64,000 nucleotides of DNA from a virus. Location: IMG/VR virus record IMGVR_UViG_3300018411_000639, positions 1 to 64,000 of that record. The stretch is one strand, 5' to 3'. Under the pieces are notes generated by a model. The model saw nothing but the letters and a program-made list of their open reading frames with translations. It was not told the DNA's origin and did not search any database. Positions 34,906 through 44,600 of the stretch are shown in pieces (positions within the stretch are counted from its first letter, which is position 1; every line of letters begins with the position of its first letter). A program made the position numbers and the translations under genes.

Positions 34906-35310
34906 TTAGCCTCCAATCTTGACGTTGATTCCTTTGATGAGATCGAGCTGAACAGAAAGCGACGTTGCGCTTAGTCCATCCAGAGTTCGCAGGTAAACCT
35001 GATACGTGACATCTGTTGCTGATTCCTGTTCGGCCTTGATGAAGATTTCCCCGTAATCGTAGAGGTCGCCTTCCATTAAGGATGCGAGTATTTTCTCTTT
35101 CCCTACCGCACGGGATGAAACATTGTTGGGTTTGCCGAGAAGCGCTTCTAGGTCAGCCCCGATGTGATCACTGAACCAACCTTTGCGGATGGACTTGATT
35201 CTGCAAAGAGCCATCTGAGTTCGGAGGTCGTCATCCATCTGTCGCGAAATGTCGTGCGTCTCTGCATCCATCAAGAATTCTCCGTTACTGTCTAGACCAA
35301 AATCAAACAT
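34906..35310 (-). CDS. gp25/GPW-like baseplate wedge protein, 134 aa
   Basis: The product begins MFDFGLDSNGEFLMDAETHD, followed by ISRQMDDDLRTQMALCRIKS, the typical opening of gp25/gpW-type and PBSX XkdS-like baseplate proteins. A central IGADLEALLGKPNN and C-terminal strands (LIKGINVKIGG) fit the family. Small size matches. It is part of the contraction-trigger ring. The gene overlaps the spike gene upstream by 8 nt and is followed directly by the J-like gene. Confidence 0.78.
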   Translation of the reverse strand: MFDFGLDSNGEFLMDAETHDISRQMDDDLRTQMALCRIKSIRKGWFSDHIGADLEALLGKPNNVSSRAVGKEKILASLMEGDLYDYGEIFIKAEQESATDVTYQVYLRTLDGLSATSLSVQLDLIKGINVKIGG

Positions 35311-36274
35311 CTTCTTCTACCTCTTCTCCGTTCAGAATCTTGATGATGTCGTCCCTGTTTGTGATGAACTCCCCATCCAGAAGGACTTGGGATCCCCTCA
35401 AAAGGATGCGATTATTTGCTTCCAGTGTGATGTTCTTTCCGCTCTTGACGTGAACATCGCCTTCGGAACTGACTGACCACTTCCCGACTTCCATGGTCGC
35501 CTCTCCAGTCTTCAGGGCGAAGGTTTCAGCCTCCACCCCAAAGTGTTTCTGGATGACAAGTTTCATGGAGTCCTCGACGGTGGCATTCAGGTTCGTCACA
35601 TGATGGTTTTCGTTCCGAGTGAAGAAGTTGATGGATTGCGTTTTGGGGTCGATGCGGATGCCCTGATCCCCTTCAACGAATATGTCAATCATCCCATTGT
35701 TGCGAAGTTTTATGGTAGAACCTGTCTTGGGATGCGTAATACCAGGCTCTTCCGCTTCATAGAAACTGGTATTCGTCATGGCAGACAGGAGCGTCTGAAT
35801 CGGGTCAACCGTCCAGTCGGCGTACTTGTTTGTGTTCTGGTTGGAGAGGTCGATCCAATCCTCATGAAGCGGAGAAAAAGAAGAGAAGTCGTACTCTTCC
35901 GCTCCGTTGGCTTCCACGAGGTTGTCCGGCAAGTAAGCGCCCTGCTTTTGATGCTGTAGTCGCTTCCTGCTGTGGATCTGGTAGCGTTCGTCAGCAAGTG
36001 CCACAATCTTTGGTTGAAGCAACGACTTGTTGGCGAAGGACACCCACACCTGATCACCTACAAAAGGGCCGGCTGAGTGGAAACCTCCGCTGCCAAGCTG
36101 AATCGGAACGTTCTCGGATGTAAGGAAACCTGCGTGCTTGGGGTCTTTGAAGCTGATGGTCGCTCGGTGCTTCAGTCCGTCGTAAGCCACCACTTCCGCT
36201 AGGACGGTATCGAACTGATTGTTGTCATGCGGTTTAAGGATCTTTTCCTGTATCGCTCGTTTGATCTGGGACAT
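35303..36274 (-). CDS. baseplate spike protein (gpV/gp5-like), 323 aa
   Basis: Residues 20-90 form an OB-fold-like barrel (FDTVLAEVVAYDGLKHRATIS, then GPFVGDQVWVSFANKS) as in gpV and gp5 spikes. The C-terminal part is repetitive and beta-helical (IDIFVEGDQGIRIDPKTQSI, ITLEANNRILLRGSQVLLDG), expected for the membrane-piercing tip. The protein closes the tube and punctures the cell envelope on contraction. It lies between the hub gene and the gp25-like gene as usual. No metal-binding HxH tip is evident. Confidence 0.75.
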   Translation of the reverse strand: MSQIKRAIQEKILKPHDNNQFDTVLAEVVAYDGLKHRATISFKDPKHAGFLTSENVPIQLGSGGFHSAGPFVGDQVWVSFANKSLLQPKIVALADERYQIHSRKRLQHQKQGAYLPDNLVEANGAEEYDFSSFSPLHEDWIDLSNQNTNKYADWTVDPIQTLLSAMTNTSFYEAEEPGITHPKTGSTIKLRNNGMIDIFVEGDQGIRIDPKTQSINFFTRNENHHVTNLNATVEDSMKLVIQKHFGVEAETFALKTGEATMEVGKWSVSSEGDVHVKSGKNITLEANNRILLRGSQVLLDGEFITNRDDIIKILNGEEVEEDV

Positions 36275-36307
36275 TCGTGTACCTCCTTTCGTCAGTGACT
36301 AATTACT

Positions 36308-39300
36308 TCACTCTGCATCGTCATCCGTTGGGGCTTCTGAGTTATAGACCGCATCACCCGTACCGCCCGGAATGATGTTTTTGCCTCCTTTTACGCCACC
36401 AACGAAAGCCTGTCCTTCCTTATCCAACGGGAAGAGCGTCACGCAGTTATTCCACTGGAACATGTCGAACAACCCCTCAAGAATGATATTCGTTACGACT
36501 TCCCCTGCGATCCATCCGGCCACGGCACCGACCCCGGGAAGGACCGTCCCTCCGGCTAAAGCTAACCCCGTCTTGAGTACGTCAGCAGCTTGCTCTGTCG
36601 TCCTAATTGCCTTGATTGCTTTGAGTCCCGTCTGTGCTGTCTTGACGTGACTCATCAGATCCAATGACTTGATGTAGTCGGCAGAGGTGCTGATGTAGCC
36701 TTTGTAGTCCTTGAATACCTTGCCGCTCTTGACCGCCTGATAGAAGTCCTTCGATAAGGAAACACCCTTTGTTGCGCCTTCGACCGCATTTGCTGCAAAG
36801 GTCCCTGAGCGCACCCCTTGGTTGATTGTCTTGAAGGCAGAGCCGCCACCGTGAATGACGGCACTAGCTGCGCCCATCGTGAGCTTGCGGGTAAAGGAGT
36901 TGGTAGAGGCGATACCGGCCCAAGCAAACATGCTCTTGATGACGTTCCCCTTTCCGGAGTTCTGTGCGTTCGACATGTTCATCAGGCCCGGTGTGATGGT
37001 TGTAACGAAACCTCCTTGAGCACTCATGGAGTGAACGACTTTCCGGACTTCGGCGACGCCGCGGATGCCCGTGTAGGCGTCATACATGTAAAATGTATCG
37101 CAGGGTTTTACGGAAGCGTCACCCAGAAGGAGTAGGCTTCCTTGGTAGGTTTCGCTCCAACTATCAAGCAGGTTTGACACCCCAATCTTGATGGCTGCCG
37201 CTTTCCCGACATCAAAGCCTAGCTTCTCGTAAAGCCAATCCCAACCGAGATAATCCTGAGATATGGTTGTGTCAATTACCGAGGTGTGTTGTTTTGACCA
37301 ATCAATCGACTTGTCGCTGTATAGAGTAGGAGTCGATTTGAGCTCTCCGCCCAGACTGTACATGGCGACAATGTTTGTCTTTACCTCTGAAGAGGAAACC
37401 TTGATTTGGTTGTCCACGATATCACACAAGGAATCGAAGTAATGGAACTGAGAAAAAGTCTTCCCTGCCTCGTAGAGTTTTTCATCCACAATGTCGTACC
37501 GGTACTTGGCAATCCATTGCGGGAGCCCGTAGAAGACACGGCTCTCGAACTGATGGTACATCGGCTGAGCAACAAACTCAGGAACACCTTGCGCCACCAT
37601 CTGCATACAATCCCAAACTGTCTTGTTGTAGATGTTGAAGTTGATGTTCTCTTCTCCGTCAGCGCCGATCAACCATCCATTTGACCCAATGAACGGTTGG
37701 CACTTGTATTTCCCAATATAGAGGTTCTTGCAAAGATCGTATTGCGACTCTTTGGCCAAGTCCGCGAACAAGCCGTTGTTCGAGTAGATTCCGAAATGTT
37801 CGATCCCGAAAGCATTAGGTTCTCCCCACTTTTCGGATAACATGTTCCCTAGTTTATTCTTGCGGGAACGCAACAGGGACGCAATGACATCCGAGGGCTC
37901 TGACCCGAACTTGAAGGCGCCGTTCTCCTGATCCTCTTTGGTGGACACTACGTCGTTGACTAATTCCGCTCCGTCGCTTTGGGCTATGATCGTAACAATG
38001 TCCCCTGCGTCTATGTCGGAAATGACACCATTGAAGCTGATTGGCAACGACATCGGGTTACTGCCATAGCCCATTCTCAGATGGATGCGACAGCCGGGCT
38101 TTACGTTCGCCGTATCGAAGATCATGTTCTTGAGGGCAATCATATTGTCCGTCACCTGCGGGCCGCCTAGCAAACTACCTGTTAGCTTGTACCAACCCAC
38201 GACAAAGGTGTCGCTGACTGCCTCTAGCGCAGTACCGACGAGCGCATCAGGGAGGCCGGCCACCACGTTTACATTATCTGGCGCATGGTCACCGACGTTT
38301 TTGTAGAAATCCCAATAGTCGCTGATGTTGTCACTCACATAAGGAGAGGGTATCTTCGGCGCCTTTGAGATTTCGTTGTAGGCGTTGCTTACCGTGATGG
38401 ATGCGGTGTGGACAGGTTGATCGTTTTCCTGAAAGACGGATACGTCAAGCAAGGAACGGTACGTGTAGAAGTTTGACCAAAGCTTTTGTCCGTCCAACCA
38501 TTCCCCGCCATCATCCACAATCAGGAACATGAACGTAGGGAAGGCCCGAAGCAGGCGACCTCTTGCGGAGTACTCCACCATATCGACCGTCATCCGGTTG
38601 AGCAACTCATCCCCTTCGGCTTCTTCCTGAAAGACTTCTTTGTTCCAGAACTGATCCGCCTTTTCGAAGACGGGCTTGCCGAAGTTATCGAAGTTAAGCG
38701 TTCCTGTCTTCGTTCCCAACGTCTTGCCTGCATCGGTTTGACTCCATGAATAAGTGGACACCGCAGGAGAAGCGGCGACAGAAGACCCCGGCGTACCGAG
38801 GGAGCTACCGTCATAGGCTTGACCTGTCAGCTGAGCGTAGTAGGCGGTCACGTTCGGAACCCAATGGACGTTTAGACCAGTCGGATCGTTAGCGGCTCCT
38901 ACGGGGCAGTATTTCGATCCAATCGCTTCGATCGTAACAAGCCCTTGGTCGATGTAACCTTTCTTCAGGTTGCTAAAGGTGAACGCAAGTCCTTCATCAA
39001 ATGTAGCAAACCGCTTGAGCGTGGACCAGTTGTTATTCCAGTCCATGATGCCGCCGGGGTTGTTGTAGTTACGGATAGCGTTGGATGTCCCGTTACCTGT
39101 TTCGTGAATTACGATAGCCGCAACGATTGCGGGGTCCACGCCGTACTGCTGCCCCAAGGAGATGAAGGTGGACCCTCTTCCCGCCAAGACACCTCCTAGT
39201 GTTTGGTTCATCGTATCCGCAGAAACCTTACTCTTTGTTTCAACGACTCTCGGTGCAGATTCGGTTCCATCGAAGGACAGGTTGCCTGTGGCCTTCCTTG

Positions 39301-41578
39301 TGCTTGTTGTCGCACTTGTCGTGCCTCCTGACGCAAACGCACGGACACGCCCGAATTGATAATAGTTCGCCCAACTCTTCTTTCCATTCGTTACGCCTTT
39401 TTGCGGATTCATCGCTTCAACCGTGTCTTCGTTCCCGAGGTAGATAGCAAGATGCCCGTCCGAAACCAACAAATCCCCTGGTTGTAGCTCGCTTTCGGAA
39501 ATCTTTTGCACACGGGCGGCGTCGTCAACCAAACCTTGATGGTTGGTGCGATACCCAGCCGGAGCAATCCCTAGCTGAATCCACAGCCAACAAATCAGAC
39601 CCGAACAGTCAAACGAGTTTGGCCCTGCCGCACCCCAGACGTAAGGCTTCCCTCTTTGGGCTTGAGCCAAGTCGATGAAGGCTTGCGTGCTTGCGTTTGC
39701 GCTTGTACTGCCTCCGATGGCACCACCTCCGCTCGACCCTCCGCTTCCGCCTGAGCTGCCAGACCAAGTCAGTGACCCGTCATCCCCTGCGATCGCTCCT
39801 TCCGGAATCTCATCGCCCCAATCCTTGTCCGGAACGGTGAAACTGTTCGGTGTCGGCTGCACATTCTTATGCAAGGTCGAGTTGGCATCTGGGTCCATGT
39901 CCTCGTATTTCATCGGGTAGAACACGTAGAAGTCCGGATCAAGGTAGACGGAGTAGTAACCGCCCGGCCCTTTGCCGGGGATGTAAGACACCTCTTTCGG
40001 ATACTCGGTGTAACCCAGAGGAGATAAACCCTTGTTCTTCCGGAAGGCTTGGATAGCAAGGATCGCCACGTTCACTTCTTTGTAAGTTGGAAGAAAGAGG
40101 TCAGGATAAAGCTCTACATGTTTCATCAGCTGTCGCTCTATTTCGTTGTCCTGTCTTGCTTTCCTTTCGAACCCGTCGTAATCCTGTGTAATGGTGTCGG
40201 CCATCGTCCCTTTTTGATTGACCGGGGAGAAGCCTTGGATACTCTCTTGTCGTTCTTGACGGGCGTTAAAGCTGATGCACTGAATTTGTATCTGGTAAAG
40301 GTCTGGGAACTCGGGAACGGTACTGACATTGATATCGTCAATCATAAGATAAGAAGTACCCGTCAGCGAGATGAGTTCGTTCTCGACCTTCACGAACCCG
40401 AAGGAGTTGAATTTCCTGTAGGTTCTTACCAGTGTCTTCGTCATGTTCTCCAGCTGCTGGAACTTGGCGATTACCTTCGCACTGGTTGTTTCCAGTGTAA
40501 AGGTGAAGGTGGTGTCCATGCCGCCCATGAATTGCATCGTGGGCGTGGACTGGTCAGCCAACTGTATCGTCGGAAGAAGGTTGGACAGACCGAACTGCAA
40601 CTCGGTCATCTGAACATTGTCCTCGTTCGTTACGATCGTAGTGAAGCTCTTGTCTTTCAGGAGGTTCTCTCCGATGGTGTAGTCTTCATCATCCACACCG
40701 GCAAGCAGGGTTTCAGGATTCAATGCCTTGAAAACGAAAGAGCCAGTGAGACTCGACTGATCTTTCCCGACAGGTTTCAGGTAGTTCGGCTCTTTTCCGT
40801 CCGAGGACATAGCCCTCTGATAGTAGTAGCGGAACAGATCCCAATCAATGTAATCCTCGAAGAAGATGCCAGGTACTTCTATATAAGGCTCCACGTTAAA
40901 CTCTTGCATAACAAGCGTTGCCTGCAGCGTATCGGGGAACCCCGGCATGGTGTTTACCGAGAACCCTGACAGAGCGACATTGAAGATGGCGTGGGTTGTG
41001 TTCAGGAAGTCATTCACGACTGGCAAGAACGGCGTGCATTTGAATTGAGCTAACAGAGGACGAAGGCCGTCCACATAATACGGACTCTTCGGAAAAGGGG
41101 ATTCCACTTCATACCCGTTGATCTGTTCGTACCCATTGAACACGAACTGGACCACAATCTCTCTTCGGGAATAACCGTGCTTCACTTTTGTCGAACCTTC
41201 TTGTCGGATGGAAACCACACTGTCGGTGGTTGAACTGGTTCTGACGGAGATGAACTCCGGAGGGATCACCAAGGAACAATCCCCTATCCGAAGTGTAAAT
41301 TCATCCGCACCGGTTCGGTGTGGGTATTCGAGGTAGTCGTAATAGTTCGGCGGCTCAACCCGTCGCTCTGGCGTGATTCGGCGAAGTCTGTCCATTACTT
41401 TCTGCGTGTCCTCGTCCTTGATACCTGTTGCCGTGGTGTCGTTGTAGCCTGGATCGGAACCTTTGAATGTTTTCTGCTTTGGCTTTAGCTTTCCGAGGAT
41501 GTCAGACAAGGCATCTGTTGTGTCCTTGCTGACTCCGATGGAAGTTAAAAATGTGTCTAGTAGATCGTCTGCCGGCAT
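36308..41578 (-). CDS. giant baseplate hub protein with NlpC/P60 and glucosaminidase domains, 1756 aa
   Basis: A multi-domain tail-associated wall hydrolase. Residues 1-480 are beta-rich and hub-like. After a Gly/Ser linker (about 610-625) comes an NlpC/P60 endopeptidase with C658 in SFDCSGLI and H709 in SDGHLAIYLG. After a second linker a glucosaminidase-type muramidase shows E826 in IHETGNGTS and the following NNPGG. Residues ~1000-1520 resemble an XkdQ/gp27-type hub (AFPTFMFLIVDDGGEWLDG, VSTKEDQENGAF). The C-terminal part has a hydrophobic Gly-rich stretch (LALAGGTVLPGVGAVAGWIA) that may insert in membrane. Both enzymes would cut peptidoglycan locally during DNA ejection. A degenerate 16-bp repeat lies at 38013. 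Confidence 0.8.
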   Translation of the reverse strand: MPADDLLDTFLTSIGVSKDTTDALSDILGKLKPKQKTFKGSDPGYNDTTATGIKDEDTQKVMDRLRRITPERRVEPPNYYDYLEYPHRTGADEFTLRIGDCSLVIPPEFISVRTSSTTDSVVSIRQEGSTKVKHGYSRREIVVQFVFNGYEQINGYEVESPFPKSPYYVDGLRPLLAQFKCTPFLPVVNDFLNTTHAIFNVALSGFSVNTMPGFPDTLQATLVMQEFNVEPYIEVPGIFFEDYIDWDLFRYYYQRAMSSDGKEPNYLKPVGKDQSSLTGSFVFKALNPETLLAGVDDEDYTIGENLLKDKSFTTIVTNEDNVQMTELQFGLSNLLPTIQLADQSTPTMQFMGGMDTTFTFTLETTSAKVIAKFQQLENMTKTLVRTYRKFNSFGFVKVENELISLTGTSYLMIDDINVSTVPEFPDLYQIQIQCISFNARQERQESIQGFSPVNQKGTMADTITQDYDGFERKARQDNEIERQLMKHVELYPDLFLPTYKEVNVAILAIQAFRKNKGLSPLGYTEYPKEVSYIPGKGPGGYYSVYLDPDFYVFYPMKYEDMDPDANSTLHKNVQPTPNSFTVPDKDWGDEIPEGAIAGDDGSLTWSGSSGGSGGSSGGGAIGGSTSANASTQAFIDLAQAQRGKPYVWGAAGPNSFDCSGLICWLWIQLGIAPAGYRTNHQGLVDDAARVQKISESELQPGDLLVSDGHLAIYLGNEDTVEAMNPQKGVTNGKKSWANYYQFGRVRAFASGGTTSATTSTRKATGNLSFDGTESAPRVVETKSKVSADTMNQTLGGVLAGRGSTFISLGQQYGVDPAIVAAIVIHETGNGTSNAIRNYNNPGGIMDWNNNWSTLKRFATFDEGLAFTFSNLKKGYIDQGLVTIEAIGSKYCPVGAANDPTGLNVHWVPNVTAYYAQLTGQAYDGSSLGTPGSSVAASPAVSTYSWSQTDAGKTLGTKTGTLNFDNFGKPVFEKADQFWNKEVFQEEAEGDELLNRMTVDMVEYSARGRLLRAFPTFMFLIVDDGGEWLDGQKLWSNFYTYRSLLDVSVFQENDQPVHTASITVSNAYNEISKAPKIPSPYVSDNISDYWDFYKNVGDHAPDNVNVVAGLPDALVGTALEAVSDTFVVGWYKLTGSLLGGPQVTDNMIALKNMIFDTANVKPGCRIHLRMGYGSNPMSLPISFNGVISDIDAGDIVTIIAQSDGAELVNDVVSTKEDQENGAFKFGSEPSDVIASLLRSRKNKLGNMLSEKWGEPNAFGIEHFGIYSNNGLFADLAKESQYDLCKNLYIGKYKCQPFIGSNGWLIGADGEENINFNIYNKTVWDCMQMVAQGVPEFVAQPMYHQFESRVFYGLPQWIAKYRYDIVDEKLYEAGKTFSQFHYFDSLCDIVDNQIKVSSSEVKTNIVAMYSLGGELKSTPTLYSDKSIDWSKQHTSVIDTTISQDYLGWDWLYEKLGFDVGKAAAIKIGVSNLLDSWSETYQGSLLLLGDASVKPCDTFYMYDAYTGIRGVAEVRKVVHSMSAQGGFVTTITPGLMNMSNAQNSGKGNVIKSMFAWAGIASTNSFTRKLTMGAASAVIHGGGSAFKTINQGVRSGTFAANAVEGATKGVSLSKDFYQAVKSGKVFKDYKGYISTSADYIKSLDLMSHVKTAQTGLKAIKAIRTTEQAADVLKTGLALAGGTVLPGVGAVAGWIAGEVVTNIILEGLFDMFQWNNCVTLFPLDKEGQAFVGGVKGGKNIIPGGTGDAVYNSEAPTDDDAE
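38013..38028 (-). repeat. 16-bp repeat, 14/16 copy
   Basis: Minus strand reads GTGTCATTTCCGACAT, read as VISDI in the hub gene. It keeps the GTC/GAC arms and the common orientation, but it is the weakest of the gene-internal copies that keep the VNSDT reading frame. Confidence 0.5.
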
Positions 41579-41601
41579 CTTTTCACTCTCCTTTTATAGG
41601 G

Positions 41602-44600
41602 TTAAAACAAACCGGATAGCTTCTCTTGCAACCAGCTGTCGCTGACTTGAGAAGTGTCGTCTTGGGTATTCAGGTTCACGTTCAAGTTCGGGCCGTTGAC
41701 TTTCTCAACCGTTCGTTTGACGGCCGATAGAACAGCGGAACTGTCTTGGCTGCCTTTTGCTTTCACATGAAACTGAACGCCTTCGTTTCCGACATAAGCT
41801 TTTCTTTCTTTGGACGAAGGAGCGATGCGTGGCGAAACCGCAGGCTTCTGGTCAAACTGTCCGTTGGAGTCGGAGGACCCGCTTCCGTTCGGACGGTGAG
41901 AAGCCTTCAGAGCAGAAGGAGGAGCAGAGAACTGCATCCCTGCAAGCAGACTGGAAAGCCCTACGGCTACACCGACCCCAATCATCGTTTTCCCGAATTT
42001 ACCCATCGGCTTGCGGGCAATTTGTTCAACGGCATCCATCCCTGCACTGGCGACACTCTTTCTTTCTCCGGCACTTTGTCCTGTCTTGCGGATTGCGTCG
42101 TTGATGTCTGAGATACCACCCATGACTTCGTCCTCAAGGCCTCGGGTATTCTGTACGGTATGCCTGTCCATCGCTTGTCTTGCTTCCTCGATGGATGCGC
42201 CGTCCAGTGCTTCGAAGTAGTGGCCGATCTGTTCCGCAGTCTTTCGGGCTGCCTGTGTGTTTCTGGCACCAGAACTTCCTGCTTCGTAGATGCCACGCAA
42301 GTCATTCATGCTGACCTCGTTGATCTTGAGTCCTGCTTGATTGCCGAAAGCGATACGCGCCTCACCTAAGCCTTGGATATTCCGTTCGCTCAGGAAAGAT
42401 TGGATGATGTCGTTGCTGTTCCAATTAAGGTACTGCATCGCTTCGTCAGACTGACTGCTTGCCAAGGTGTCGAAGTCCTCGTCCAGTTGCTTCAGGATGC
42501 CTTGGTTTTGTGTAGAGGCTTGTCTCCAAGGGGTAAGCACGGTTTCTTCTTCCACCGCTTTACTTACGTTCTGATCGTTCAGGCGTTCTGCTGCGCTCTC
42601 GTCCAGGCCTCTCACCTGCTCGGCATAGCGAGTCGTTAACTGTTCGCTTACGTCATGAAGGTTGTAGAGTTGACCTCTCGCCCCTTCTGTCCGTTGGATG
42701 ATCTTCTGAATACCGACATCCCCGCTTGAAGGAGTTGGTATTGTGTCGGAATTGACACCTTTGACGGACGCAGCGTCTCTTGCCATCACGGAGTGACGGA
42801 CTTGTTCTCGTGATTCCGCACTGGCTCCTCGTTCACGGATCTGGTCATTGAACTGACGAATCAGCGAACCGGAGTCCTTGTGTCCCCTACTTCTTAACTC
42901 TCCGGCGAACTGGCTTGTGGCTTTACCTTCGTCCGTCCCGAAGAAACTTTCCTGTGCTCTTTTTGCGATTGCATGATCGTAGCCTTCGTGAGAGAGAATC
43001 GAGGATGCGACTGTTTCTCTTAGTCGATTGGCTCTCTTCCCTCTTTTCGTTACGGTAGACTCTAATACGTCTATTTTATCAGAAGGGGACTGTGATGACA
43101 ACGTCTTCGAGGCGACCAGTGCTTCGACCTGACGAAACTGAAAAGTATCGGCATCCGTCATCGCTTCATCGACAAACTGCTGAGCCCCTTTCGTTATGAT
43201 CTCTTCACGGAAGGCAGGTACATCGCTCCTTGTTCCGATACGGAAACTCTCTTGGATCTTCTGACCAAGGACTTCCATGTCAGCCCCATAGACACGCTGT
43301 TGCTTCTTCGTCTTCGTCTCCTGAAGGACAACGAATGGCTGACGGGAGCGCTCCCCTTGGCCGTAAGATTTCACTTGGTAGATACCCGGATCGTAAACAC
43401 CCTCATTTGGCATCAAGTAATTACTCTTGTCCAAGGCTACTCCGTCGATTCGGATAGCGGAGGGTTGTTTTGCTCTCCGGATGGCTTCCTGTTTTGCTCG
43501 GATAACCTCACTGCTTCCTTCTGCTGTTTCGTTCACAACAGACTTCAGGCGATCCATCAGACCTCTGGGGTTCGGTTGACTTCGGATAAGCGGAGAGTTC
43601 CAGATTTGGGTTGCACGAGGATCTTGGAACATCTTGCTCAAGGATAACAGGGATTGATTCATCGGGATATTCATATCGACTGATCCGTTCAGAATGTCAG
43701 CTGCCACAGGAGCCGTTCCTTTCGGGAAGATCGGACCTTCCATAGCGTCGATTACGTTCTGAAGACCCATCTCATGTTCTCCGTTGGCGAGTTGCGTCAG
43801 ACCTAAGCGGTACTTCGGAACCTTGGTAAGCTCTTCCCCACCATCCTTGATATGTTTAACGTCGATCGGCTTTTGTTCGGATTCATCTGTCATCTTCAAG
43901 AGATTATCTAGGTGGACTTGATCCTCTTTGCTGTCCTTAAACACTTCCTCACCGATTTCACGCAAGACATAGTTTGGTGTGGAGATGTAACCGATAGCCC
44001 CTTTGTTGTGCTTGTTCTTGATGGCGGTTGTAACGACAGCTTCGTTGTGCAGATAATTGTCTTTCAGTTTCCCTGTCGCCGTGTCCGTAGGGAGATTCTG
44101 CTCTCCCTGGATGTATGCAGCATGACGAAGGATAGCATCCCCGGCCTCATCTTCTGGATTGGAAGATCCAAACTTGATGGAGTCACCCACGTACTCGTCG
44201 ATTGCAGCAGCCATGTGGCCGTCTTTCCCTGCATTGGTAAAAGATTGCGCCTCGTAGAGTTTACGTGTCGCTAACTCAGCGGGGTCTTGTTCGTTCAACA
44301 GGCGAACGACATTGCGACCTTTCTCTTTATCGTAGCTGGATTCTAGGTTGAGGATCATGGCCTCCATATCTCCATCGACGTCGGCGTTCCAACTATTCGC
44401 TGTGTACCCTTGAAACATGAGGGTGCGACCCTTTAGTTTGTCGTTCAAGCGGACACTGACAGCTAAGTCGGAACTGGTCTTAAATACCGGGTCACGTTTA
44501 CCTGTCCCGAAAATACCGCGCTCCCTGACGTATTCCAAGCCCGCTTTCTCGAAAGCCTCGTCTGTCGCAGCAACGTAGGCGGGGGAGTTCTTCCAGTCAC

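Noticed and set aside
37269-37284. GTGTCAATTACCGAGG as another repeat copy
   Set aside because: It has an extra base in the centre, lacks the GACA arm and is in the opposite orientation, so it is probably chance.
44340-44400. NADVDGD as an EF-hand-type calcium loop
   Set aside because: The expected acidic residue at loop position 12 is missing in both possible registers, whereas the upstream RxP and paired-lysine motifs fit an RNA polymerase. It remains the main alternative.
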